Shown: piece after piece, positions 12,777-23,840 of the stretch
How the letters are laid out: every line of letters starts with the position of its first letter
Numbering within the stretch: the first letter of the stretch is position 1
Assembly: GCA_910589415.1 (NCBI GenBank)
Contig: OU342631.1
Location: 13,826,001 to 13,890,000, forward strand
DNA from: Malachius bipustulatus
Lineage: Eukaryota > Arthropoda > Insecta > Coleoptera > Melyridae
Length of the DNA stretch: 64,000 nucleotides
Reading direction: 5' to 3'
The notes under the pieces: model-generated
The model's database searches: none
What the model saw: the letters and a program-made list of their open reading frames with translations, nothing else
Told to the model about the DNA's origin: nothing
Position numbers and translations under genes: made by a program

Positions 12777-13714
12777 AGTACATGGGGATCTTGGAAACGG
12801 CATGAGATACAGGGTCGGTTAAATTAGAGAAAAGTTGCACAATTTGATGCTTAATAAGAAACTGATTTTTTTTCTTTTGAATATTTTCAGTCGTTGTTGA
12901 AATATCCTGAAAAAAATGAAAAATCTAAATTTCTTATTTTGGCCATATCTTTTTTATTATTGGAAACTAATAATGAATAATTTTTTGCAGGCTTATATAT
13001 CGTCAAAAGCTATCCATATGACGTTACAAAAATTTTCAAAGCCGACTAGATCCCAAGAGTTTTCGTAGCCAGCTTTTGTTTTTCTTATGGCCGCCATATT
13101 GATCTTTTATGTCATTCGGTATAAAATAAATAAATCGAGGAAACCATTAAAAATTAATAACATTCGATAACAAAAATGTCAAGAATTTTATTCTTTTTTC
13201 AAAAAAAAATAAATGTTCATACCGAATATCATATAAAAAGTAAAAAAAAAACATAAAGCAAGTAATATGACTTCATATTAATGTAATTGGGTGAAAAAAT
13301 GTTTTTTTTTTTTGAAAAAAGAATAATAAAATTTTTGAATTTTATTTCATGTTATTAATTTTTGGTTTCCTTGATTTATTTTACACCGAACGACATACAA
13401 AATCAATATGGCGGCCAAAAGAAAAATAAAAGTTGACTATGAAAACTTTGGGATCTAGTCGGCTTTGAAAATTTTTGTAATGTCAAATGGATAGCTTTTG
13501 ACGGCTTATGTAAGCCTACAAAAAATAATTCATTACTTCTCAATTATAAAAAAGATATGGCTAAAATAAGAAATTTTGATTTTTCAGTTTTTTCAGGATA
13601 TTTCAGCAATGACTGAAAATATTCGAAAAAATCTTATTAAGCATCAAATTGTGCAACTTTTCTCTAATTTAACAGAGCCTGTATCTCTTGCCGTTTCCAA
13701 GATCCCCATGTACT
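12777..13714. mobile_element. Foldback element, about 938 bp (family F1)
   Basis: The left arm starts AGTACATGGGGATCTTGGAA and the right arm ends with its reverse complement. Long paired blocks follow, including GTCGGTTAAATTAGAGAAAA with TTTTCTCTAATTTAACAGAG and CCGACTAGATCCCAAGAG with CTTTGGGATCTAGTCGG. Arms of about 450 bp meet near 13240 and differ by scattered changes. There is no coding capacity. Divergent relatives lie at 41948-42735 and, split by other DNA, at 56694-58950. Confidence 0.85.
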
Positions 13715-13741
13715 GCCGCTTCCACTGGACACACTGTATAC

Positions 13742-14339
13742 TCATACATTAGGTATTTAATAGAGTCATAACTATTTCGAAACTAAAATATCGAAATTTC
13801 TTATTTATTGCTGTTGAAAATGAACTGAATATTTTTGTAGGTTCACAAAAGTCGTTATTAGGTTATTATTAGACAAAAGTCTAATTTAAATTTGCCACTA
13901 AAGATTCTTTACAGAACAAATTAGAAAAACTTTCGTACAGCATGCGAGGAGAAGACTGAAGACATGGACGGTACCGTTTCGTCCTTATTATGGACTCATC
14001 AGCATATCATATCAGTCAGCTCTAAACCACACATGCTATACGAAATTTGGAAGAATCTTTAGTGGCAAATTTAAATTAGAACCTAAATCCCAATAAAATT
14101 CATCAAATATATTATATAATCAAATAAGTGGTTCAATAAAAATAATTATAAACCCTGTATAATTATATTAAACAAAAGTCGGTTTTTCTAACAGGCTATA
14201 TTGTGAAGTAGATGACATGGACTATTATTGAAAAATAAAAACGATTTCTAAGCTGCCAGGCAACATAAGTTAACATAGGGTGGAATTGTAACTTTAACAT
14301 GAAATTCCCTATGGCAACGATTAAAATAAATGCACTGTA
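13742..14339. other. Non-coding DNA with a small inverted repeat
   Basis: AAAGTCTAATTTAAATTTGC near 13876 pairs with GCAAATTTAAATTAGA near 14064, and the adjoining CACTAAAGATTCTT pairs with its complement near 14050. That suggests another small, worn foldback element around 13870-14082. No gene was seen. Confidence 0.5.
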
Positions 14340-14527
14340 TACAGGGTGTTTCATTAAGGTAGGTAAGCGACCGTATCTCGGAAACTAATGGGCCTATAAC
14401 CTCAAAATAAAAAATTTCCAGACATAAGTGATCACGAAAAATTCAATGAAAATATTTTAGATGGCCGCACTTCCGGAAATACCGCAAGTTGACACATACT
14501 CCGTTATTTTAACGGGAACACCCTGTA
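14340..14527. mobile_element. Short element bounded by TACAGGGTGTT and AACACCCTGTA
   Basis: The ends TACAGGGTGTTTC and GGAACACCCTGTA are inverted repeats. The body (CGGAAACTAATGGGCC, then GGCCGCACTTCCGGAAAT) recurs in reverse near 61228-61300 and near 6921-6980. It is a member of the repeat family shared by those three sites. Confidence 0.7.
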
Positions 14528-14599
14528 AAATATTTAATTTTTCAAATGTCTGAAGAAATCGAATACAGGTGGTTTTCACCATTGGAATTTAGATTGAGC

Positions 14600-14930
14600 G
14601 GTTTATGAGTTATAAACAAGTGAAAATCGAAAATTTTCAACTTCAAAGCAGTGTAGAACTAGAACGACTCAAGACATCTAAAAATGGTTCATGTCTCTAT
14701 CCTAGCTTTTCATGTTATATCCCATTATGCGGAGTAAATTTTAATACAGGGTGATGAAAATTATCCGTTTTTTCATCACCCTGTATTAAATTTTAAACAA
14801 CATAGTATAGGATACTATGTGAAAAGTTAAGATAGGGACACGTAAACGGTTTTTAGATATCTTGAGCCGTTCTATTTCTACACTGCTTTGAAGTTGAAAA
14901 TTTTCGATTTTCAGTTACAAATACTTACAA
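14600..14930. mobile_element. Palindromic repeat centred near 14765
   Basis: Around the centre, TACAGGGTGATGAAAA meets TTTTTTCATCACCCTGTA. Pairing continues outward: TTTCATGTTATATCCCATTA with the block near 14800, GACTCAAGACATCTAAAAA with GATATCTTGAGCCGTT, and AATTTTCAACTTCAAAGCAG with CTGCTTTGAAGTTGAAAATT. The repeat looks like two head-to-head copies of one unit, with a TACAGGGTG end at the junction. Confidence 0.75.
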
Positions 14931-17141
14931 ATTGAGCTAGGTAGCAAAAATTTAAATGAGAGAACGATCTTGCACCTAACAATTTGTTTTCAAGTTTGAA
15001 AAAAATATTTACAAGAATAGTATGTACGTATACAAAGTAAAATTTTTAACAAAATCAATTAAACATACGCCATTTTTTAAATTCTTACAATAAATATCTG
15101 AAACTTCCACACTTCACTATTGAAATGACATTAATAGATGTGAGCGATATAAAAAAAAATCTTCAAGTTTTAGTTTGAAAAATACAAAGCACAAAATTAT
15201 TTCAAACTTACAAAAGTGACAAATTTGATTTTGTTGGTCATTTACAAAGACCGATAATTTTAGTAAAAAAATGTGATGGTGAAACTTTACAGGTACAGTT
15301 TGATAAGCTTGAAACTTTTACTTTAAAATGATCTGTTTAGTTTTATTGAAAAAGTTGAATAGATATATTTTTCTATTTTTTTAAACAAAAATCAAATTTC
15401 TTTTAGTCCGAATTACGTGAAATTCATTGTTAAATTAACTTAGATAGGTAGCTTTAACAAAAACAACAAAAAAAATTGCTTTGTCTAACTCATATATTTT
15501 TATAATAGGACCTCAAAACAGTACATTCAGTGAAAAATATATACGAGTATTTTTTTGATTTTATTTTAATTTATATTCTCAAGCTAAAATTTAGCTATGA
15601 TGTAGCTTATAATCATGAATTAGAAAAAATTTGTTTGAAAGTTAGAGAGAGATACCTAGAGCATAATTATGAGAATATTGAGCAGGGGCTCGGGATTTAT
15701 AGCTTTTATATCGAGATACCTATTGATTTTTATTTGTTCTATTATTATTATAGCCGTTTTTAATAAATCAGTTTTTTGATCCGGCCATATTTGATCAGTC
15801 ATTCTGAAATTCTATTTTTATAACATTTTATTTTTGATCAGCTATCTCACAAACACTTTAATATAATTTTTAGTTAAACTTTTGAATTACTTTTTATATG
15901 TATAATGCTTTCTATAAGATATCAAAGTGATTTCAAAAGTTTTTCAAAGGCCCGTTCTTTTGCTAATTATTCTGAAACGATGTATGTTTTTTTACTTAAG
16001 CCTTTACTCTACTGAAAAAAAAAATTGATCGGTTCGGCACTGCTAAAAACATTCAGTTCATAAAATATTTATCCATTGACAAATCCGTATGAATTTACTA
16101 ATCTCCATCTCGAATCATTTAAGGTCGTGTATTCGAAACAAGATAGGTAGGTACATAACATACACAGCTATACTTTAAATTATTCATATAAAGTGGTATA
16201 CATTCGCCTATGTGACTTCCGGATATTTGGCAACACTTCTGGACGCCACTACGTATCTGTCATCAAACTAGGCTATAAAATTGTCTGGAAGCCAGTTCGT
16301 ATTTTGCGTGAACAGCTTATATACGAAATTTTTTTTTTGAAAAATCGTTACCCCTCTTTTGATATTATTGTTATTCAGCTTCCCCTCATTCCATATATGC
16401 AAAAATTTTTGTTTATATATTATCGGTTGCTAGGGAAGTCAGGTCGCCCTCTCAACATAACGGAAGTCACAGCTTAACACGTATCAATATATATATATAT
16501 ATCGTGGGCAGGTGAATTTTGGAAAACCACTTTGTCGTAATCTGGGGGTCATGATCGGTGGACATTTGATGAGTTTGGGTGATTTTTGGAAAGTGATGTC
16601 GTCCTCAATAGTGTATTTTTTTGTTAAAAAATACACTAAAATAAAGAGATTAGTTAGCTAAAAATAAACACCTGAAATAATTATTGTGAATCCTCCAACC
16701 ACTTAACAGGCTTATAGACGAAACACCTGGTACAATGTTGTGCAGTAAATGCGTTGATACTTGATTCAGGAAAGCAACAGTTAGCTCTCAGAGCTAAAAT
16801 AGAGTGTCCGTTGAACAAATTAATCTCGGTTTCTTTTTTCCTGTGTTTTGCTGATGCGTATGACGTCTGTTACACTGTGCGAAATCCCGAGGGCTTTGTT
16901 GAAATCCGCAATTAGTTTTGACCAAGTTGGTCTTTTCACAGTCTTTTCACTCCACAAAACACGCTGCAAAACTTCTATTTTATTTAAAGACCACTCTTTC
17001 TTTTGTAGATAAACTTTGATGTTGGGCCTCTGTTTAATTTCAACTGCAGCTGTTACCATTTACAAATAAAAAATCTGTTTTGCATATTTGATCTAAAGTC
17101 GTTCTTTATATTAAAGTTTTTATTTATGATGCTAAGAAGTA
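14931..17141. other. Non-coding DNA, no recognised gene
   Basis: AT-rich sequence with short AT runs, notably near 16486-16502. Two frames stand out only by length, 15530-15763 (+) and 16820-17059 (-). Neither matches a family I know. The second lies next to a large inverted-repeat arm and could be a transposon fragment, but no motif shows it. Confidence 0.4.
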
Positions 17142-17628
17142 TATACCGAATGTATAGTTTTATATAGAGAACCATCTTAGGCGCTTGTTGAGCACTATAT
17201 TTTATCTACGACAACTTGAGTAACGAAGTTGTGTTCCTTTTGAATAAAATTATAAAAAAATTTCTATGGAAACCAATTATTTGTATAAGAAATATGATTC
17301 TTTTTAAGTACTTAAATATTTTAATCATATTACAAAAATAAATGAAATGTCATCCAGAAGCGGAGAGTCTTCAGAAGATACAGAAATGAGTTTTTTTTGT
17401 AATATCCCATTCATTTTAGTATCGTGATTAGTAGCCGCCCCGTGACAAAAGCTCTTCCAAAATGTCCTTTATTTTCATATTTTTCAGGGAAACATACACA
17501 AGAGATAGATAATGTAACTGATATAAGATTACACACACTTCCTCAGCCTCTCAACACAACACAACACGGGCAAAACCCATCCTTCTTCACAGTTTGCTCT
17601 TAGTACTACACAATAAGAATGTGACATT
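17142..17628 (+). repeat. Left arm of a 487-bp inverted repeat pair
   Basis: The arm starts TATACCGAATGTATAGTTTT and runs to GAATGTGACATT. Its reverse complement occupies 22364-22850 with the same length and high identity; for example CAACACAACACAACACGGGC pairs with GCCCGTGTTGTGTTGTGTTG. The two arms enclose 4,735 bp. It could be the terminal repeat of a large, now gene-less transposon or two opposed copies of one repeat. Confidence 0.85.
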
Positions 17629-20589
17629 CCATTAAGAAACGTGGAAGTGAAAACATTTTGAATAGAACTTTGCTTCTATGCTGGACGTCTAGTTCTGATC
17701 ATGTGGTCACAGCTGCATAAATTTAAGGATGAAAGCCTTCTGTGAACCGTAATATCCAACAAGCATAAAAGGATTCTATCGATTGCGAAATCCTGACACC
17801 AGTCTGGAGCTAATCTAGCAAGTGGTGCTTTCAATCAATTCTGTCTATTTAAAAAAATCATGAGTCTCGGTTTTTCTGGTTTACTTGCTTTACATAGGGC
17901 ACAAATCGATTGTCAGACGAGAATTTTCCCTTTTCTTTGCGTCAGATTTACTGTCTGGAGTGGACAGTGATGCCTAATTAACAAGAAACTGTCGAAGCAT
18001 TGAGAAGTTTTATTTAGTTTCCCTAACAGTTCCTCGAACATTATGAAAACTTTATTCGAGTAAAAATTGATTTAAAGAAAAGCCAAAAGCACCTAGTTAT
18101 TATCCGTTCAGTCATACCGATAAATAAATAAATAATCATTACAATTGCATTAGCTGAAGTGAAAATCGAAGGAAGGCAGGAGGAAAACTAAAATAATGTC
18201 TGAAAGAAAGTATACGAGTAAAATATCGTTTTACTCGTCACGTTCTATTCCAATCTTGCACACATTCGCCTTGGCTGGAGGAAAGTAATGGGGAAAACTT
18301 GAAAAACTTTAAGAAATCGCTTTCAAATCCTTTGATCTACCTTGCTGGAAAGGTGATCTTCAGGAGCAGGTCGCTTAAGTTACACGCTCGTGTTGTAGGT
18401 AAAACATTTTTAGTTCCTATGACTTTTGTATAGAGATAATGAAAAAGAACCATCAGCAGCGGGATATTAATTTTGGAAAGTTCGCATTAAATTTTCTTTA
18501 TTTACATATTTTTTGCCTCGCTTTGATGTTTTTTTAGGGAAACTTTACCGTTGGATTTAATTGTTCAAGTAATTTGAGCTCTATAGGAAAGACCGGGCGT
18601 TCGTTACTCTCCAAGAAGCAATTAATACTTCTTCTCACCAAACTCTTTTTATACCTACTCCCTTATTTATAGCAACGAGATTTTGAAGATTTGTAAATTA
18701 AAATTTTATTTTTGTTATATCTTAATTAATTTCGTGATACCTTTACTCTTATATCTAAGCTCTTATATCAATTTCTCAGCGCATTTTTCTTAATTCTCTA
18801 AGAATTTCTAGAATTTTTTTTCCTCTCTGGAAAGTATGAAATTTTGATTAGTTTGTTTCAGAAAATCTTAAATGTAAGTTTGGTTGAACAGGTACACGTC
18901 TTCCGCACTTCATTCAATTATTCTGGTTGTCTACGCAAGAAAAAATCCTATACGCATACAGAAAATATAGATCCCTGGATAACAGGCGAAAAAACGCTTT
19001 TTTCTTCAATTCCTGTAAGGAATTTGAACAATAAAATTACATATACACGAATAGGTAGGTAGCTTTCTATAAAGGTAACATATGGTTTGAACACGGGAGA
19101 ATATGGGGAGAAATTCTGATTAAATCGTGTAGTTATAGAGGCAAATAAAATGTAAAATCCTGCTACCATTTAAAACATGCGTGATGTCTAGCAGTGTTTT
19201 TATGAAAATGACGAAAGCAGTTAAAATCGGTACTTTCTATGAGATATATGAATCGCGAATTGAAATTCAGAAAATTAAGGAAAGGGATTTCGTTCATGTT
19301 TTTTTCGTTCCTGATTAACTCTTGTTAATTTTTTTGTAACTTCAAACGCTTGAATAATTGAAATGTTCATTATTGCAACCGTTCTCCCTCTAAACTTGAC
19401 ATTGTTTAATCTGATTTCGTTAAAAAAATTACTTAGATACTAAATATTTACTCTATAAGTATAGAAAAACATTTTTTGCACTTGTAGCTTAAAAGTAGCT
19501 TAACTCAAGTAATACCCAAATTACAAAATTTATATTTAAACAAACTTCGTGAAGAGTTCTGCATTTCTTCATTTTAATTTCTTTTCCATTTTTTTAACCA
19601 TTAAATTGAATATTTCATTACTAGTAAAATGAATGATTATCTTGAAAGATTATTTATTTTATTGGCTGTTTGGAATATAAGATACAACAGTGCCTGCTAT
19701 AACGTATAGGGATGACCATCGCCCGTTACCTCTGGAAGAACTCATTCGAATGGACATGAAACGGCTTAATTTGATGGACGAGATGTCTACATATTGAATT
19801 AGAAACGGAATAAATGCCACCTCAAGATAAAAAGTAGTCCTAATAAAAGCGGAGAAATCCCAGGAGAAAGAATTGGAAGAATTAAAACACAGGTGGTTTC
19901 AGGGCGAATTAGTCTTAGGTTGAGGTAACTTCAATTTTTAACCATTGTCAAGACTAAATTCTAAGTCAAATTATTAATTTAATATAATTAAAAAAAATAG
20001 TTCTACACCTATGGAATTGTTATTCAAAATTTTTTTTGATATGGGATTTTTTTGTTCCATAAATCTATGTCAACGTACGAAATTTTAGTCAAGTAAGGAT
20101 CGAAAAATATTGATGAATAGAAGAATTGCTATTGTTGCAGAATTGAGAAATAAATTAAATTAAATTTAAGAAATTTAAAAAATTTAAAACATAAATTAAA
20201 TTTGTACATAAATATGTAAAATTTTGGCAAATTTTTGATATTTGCTAAAATGTAAATAACTCAATAATGACAAGAAATTTGGAAAAAAAATTAAATTTGA
20301 TATATGTAATACTGTTCTATTGTTTCTAATTATGTTTTAATTTTTTTTAAATTAAATAGACATATTATATTTTTTATATTAACCAAAAAAAAATTAGCAA
20401 AAATTTGATAAATTTCAACAGACTGGTAACTTTTTTTTAATGAAAACATTTTTTATTACCTCGAACTACTTTTCCTTACAACATCAAAGTTCTACCTTCA
20501 TAACAATACATTTTTATAGCTTTTATTATAGTTGATTATTTTTCATGAGCTTTAGGTTAGGCATATTAGGAATTAAATGGGGGTTCAGT
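17629..20589. other. Non-coding DNA between inverted arms, nothing recognised
   Basis: I find no transposase, reverse transcriptase or other domain on either strand between the left arm and the array that starts near 20590. Short frames near 18844-19169 overlap on opposite strands and look like chance. Confidence 0.45.
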
Positions 20590-22110
20590 GGAAAGTTTTT
20601 CTGCTTATGATTTTGTCACCCTCTATGTTTTTTGGGTCGCTAAACACGAGTTTGAAGTTTGCAGACAAAAATTTGCCCCGGAACTTTGTTTTTTTACACT
20701 TATTTCTGAAATTTTTGCACTTTTTTTAGTATCTTTGGTCTAAATTCTCTAAATATTAGAAAAAGGCGTTTTTCGACAAGTCTGTTGTATACAAAATTAA
20801 AGTAGACAAAATTTCGTACATTTCTGATGGAAAACGATTTTTTGGAAGACTAACCGTTCCGCCGGTAGACCGCGCCAAAAAACAAATACCCATATCCAGT
20901 TAAATTCGCCGTTTTGGTGGAAATCACCCTATGCTATGATACATGAAAACTAAGTTTTTTTGGGGAAATGTAGGAAAGTTTGTCTACTTTAATTTTGTAT
21001 GGAATGGACTTGTCGAAACAACGGTTCTTTTCTAACATTTAGAACAGAAACTAATAAAAGTGCAAAAATTTGAGCAGAAAGTGCAAAAAAAATTTCAGGC
21101 CATTTTTATCAGCAATTTTCAAATTCGTGCTCAAGGAAAAAAAAACATAGATGGTGAGAAAATCAAAAAAATTATATCAAAACTTTCCAAAACTTCATGC
21201 GCTCTTCCATACGTTTAGTATGGTAGTACGTTTAGTTTTACAAAAAACCGTTTTTTATGAGATATGCAGAAAATTTTGTGTCTACATACTTTAATTTTTA
21301 CAAAATAGACTTGTCAAAGTCTTTTACAAAAAAAAAACGCTTTCTTTCTGAAGTTTAGAAGTGCAAAAATTTGGACAAAAAGTACAAAAAAAAAGTTCCC
21401 GCCCAAATTTTCGCTAGTAAACTTCAAATTTGTATTCAGCGATCCTAAAAGCATATTGGGTGTGAAAATCAAAATTATTACGAAATTTCCCAAAAAACCA
21501 CGATATAGGAATGTTTTTTTGGCGTGCTATACCGGCGAACGGTTAGTCTTGGGGAAAAACGTTATTTATGAGAAAAAGTGACAAAGTATAACAGAAAAAT
21601 TGCAAGAAAATAAAGATTCGGGCCAAATTCTTGTCAGCATACGTCAAACTCGTGTTCAGCTAAAGTTCAGATCCAAAATAATAGTCACTAACTGACATTA
21701 CTGAAAAAGCAATTCCAGAGAAGCGGCAACAGGAAACTGATGTTTAGAAGAAAATTTTCTGCTTGCCGCTTATCCAAAATAGTTTTTTTAGTAATGTCAG
21801 TTAGTGATTACTATTTTGGATCTGAGCTATATCCAAAAAACATAGAGGGTGAGAAAATTAAAAGTGTAGCAAAACTTTTCAAAACTCAATGAAATGGAAT
21901 TTTTTGGCGCTATACAGGCGGAATGGTTAGTCTTGGAAAAAGCGGCCTTTATGAGAAAAAGTGCAAAAATAAGGAAAAAAGATGCAAAAAACAAAAATCC
22001 GGCACAAATTTTTGCCAGCAACTTTCAAATTCATGTTCAGCCACCCAAGAAACATATAGGGTGAAAATAGAAAATCAAAACCATAGCAAAGCTTTCCTCC
22101 GAGAATTCTA
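20590..22110. repeat. Array of about five related units, partly in opposite orientation
   Basis: A core unit (AGTGCAAAAATTTG-like, then AACTTTCAAATTCATG-like, then ACATAGAGGGTGA-like) recurs near 21060, 21360, 21590 and 21955, and in reverse near 20620-20760. Blocks resembling GGTTAGTCTTGG and GACTTGTCGAAA separate units. A further reverse-oriented copy lies near 40930-41170, sharing TTTTTTGGGCCGCTAAACAC and CGCGGAACTTTGTTTTTTTG. The first two units (20590-20870 and 20930-21200) form a loose palindrome. Frames inside are not conserved between units. Confidence 0.7.
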
Positions 22111-22181
22111 ATACGCCTAGTATAAAGTAGGGAAAATCTCAAACGATCAATTGACAATTACAATAATAATTGTTTTTATAC

Positions 22182-22363
22182 AGGCTGGGCCATCGAAAAG
22201 GTAACAAGCCTAATAGCTTGGAAAGTGAAGATGTACGCGAAAAACGCCGAAACAGGTCGATTTTGTTATCGAGGGGGACATATGTTCGTGACAAATTTAA
22301 CTACCCAAGTTCACCCCCTTGACAGGAGTAGCTACCCCTTTGCTTATCATCATAGGGAACAGA
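22182..22363 (+). mobile_element. Truncated copy of the CAGGNTGNGCCATCG element
   Basis: TACAGGCTGGGCCATCGAAA and the next 160 bases closely match 22849-23030, up to CATCATAGGGAA. The match then stops and the right arm of the 487-bp inverted repeat begins at 22364. The element is therefore cut at the repeat junction. Confidence 0.8.
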
Positions 22364-22850
22364 AATGTCACATTCTTATTGTGTAGTACTAATAGCAAAC
22401 TGTGAAGAAGGATGGGTTTTGCCCGTGTTGTGTTGTGTTGAGGCTGAGGAAGTGTGTCTGTGTATAATCTTATATCAGTTACATTATCTATCTCTTGTGT
22501 ATGTTTCCCTGAAAAATATGAAAATCAAGGACATTTTGGAAGAGCTTTTGTCACGGGGCGGCTACTAATCACGATACTAAAATGAATGGGATATTAAAAA
22601 AATTACATTTCTGTATCTTCTGAAGACTCCGCTTCTGGATGACATTTCATTTATTTTTGTAATATGATTAAAATATTTAAGTACTTAAAAAGAATCATAT
22701 TTCTTATACAAATAATTGGCTTCCATAGAAAATTTTTCATAATTTTATTCAAAACGAACACAGCTTCGTTACTCATGTTGTCGTAGATAAAATATAGTGC
22801 TCAACAAGCGCCTAAGATGGTTCTCTATATAAAACTATACATTCGGTATA
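22364..22850 (-). repeat. Right arm of the 487-bp inverted repeat pair
   Basis: Reverse complement of 17142-17628. It begins AATGTCACATTCTTATTGTG and ends ACTATACATTCGGTATA. A 67-codon open frame inside (22365-22568) is part of the repeat and has no recognised domain. The arm lies between two copies of the same TACAGG element, one truncated and one intact. Confidence 0.85.
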
Positions 22851-23840
22851 CAGGGTGAGCCATCGAAAAGGTAACAAGCCTAATAACTTGAAAAATGAAG
22901 ATGTATGCAGAAAAAGCCGAAACAGGTCGATTTTGTTATCGAGGGGGACATATTTTCGTGACAAATTCAATTACCCAAGTTCACCCCCTTGGCAGGGGTA
23001 GCTACCCCTTTGCTTATCATCATAGGGAATAGATATCGAGTGATACATCATTTGAAAGCTACTTGAATTCTCTTTACAACGATATCCAACATTTTGGGTT
23101 TCGCCCACATACAGGGTGGCCCAACGAAAACGTAACTCGCCTTAATCACTTGTATGTAGGGCACCCTGTATGTAAGCGAAACCCAAAATGTTGGATATCG
23201 TTGTAAAGATAATTCAAGTATCTTTCAAATGATGTATCACTTTCGCTTACATATACAGGCTGGCCCAACGAACACGTAACTTGCCTTATTCATTTGTATG
23301 TAAGCCACCCTGTATGTGAGCGAAAATCAAAATGTTGTATATCATTGTAAAGAGAATTCAACTAGCTTTCAAATGATGTATCACTCGATAGCTGTTATCT
23401 ATGATGATAAGCAAAGGGGTAGCTACCCCTGCCAAAGGGGTGAACTTGTGTATTTAAATTTGTCACGAAAATATATGCCTACTTACTTTGATAACAAAAT
23501 CGACCTGTCTCGGCGTTTTTCGCGTACATGGTCAGTTTCCAAGTTATTAGGGCTGGTTACGTTTTCGTTGGGCAACCCTGTATGTAAGCGAAATCCAAAA
23601 TGTTGGATATCGTTGTAAAGAGAATTCAAGTAGCTTTCACATGATGTATCACTCGATAGCTGTTCCCTATGATAAGCAAAGGGGTAGCTACCCCTGCCAA
23701 GGGGGTGAACTTGGGTAGTTGAATTTGTCACGAAAATATGTCCCCCTCGATAACAAAATCGACCTGTTTCGGCGTTTTTCGCATAACTCTTCACTTTCCA
23801 AATTATTAGGCTTGTTACCTTTTCGATGGCCCACCCTGTA
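22849..23840. mobile_element. Nested palindromic complex of CAGGGTGGCCCATCG elements
   Basis: The outer ends TACAGGGTGAGCCATCGAAA and TTTCGATGGCCCACCCTGTA are inverted repeats, and the outer arms (about 22849-23110 and 23590-23840) pair closely. Inside sit further ends: ACAGGGTGGCCCAACG near 23112, CACCCTGTATGTAAGCG near 23162, ACAGGCTGGCCCAACG near 23256, CACCCTGTATGTGAGCG near 23307 and CAACCCTGTATGTAAGCG near 23573. CCAAAATGTTGGATATCGTT also recurs in both orientations. This looks like repeated insertion of a short element into its own copies. Confidence 0.85.

Noticed and set aside
15530..15763. 77-codon + strand frame rich in Tyr, Phe and Ile
   Set aside because: Composition follows the AT-rich DNA, no domain or signal is recognisable, and no splice or promoter context supports it.
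16820..17059. 79-codon minus-strand frame with a fairly balanced composition
   Set aside because: It looks more protein-like than most, and lies beside the 487-bp inverted arm, but no motif of a transposase, RT or host protein could be named. Not listed as a gene.
22364..23840. Regularly spaced repeats that could suggest a CRISPR array
   Set aside because: Repeats alternate in orientation, vary in spacing and are transposon ends in an animal genome with introns.
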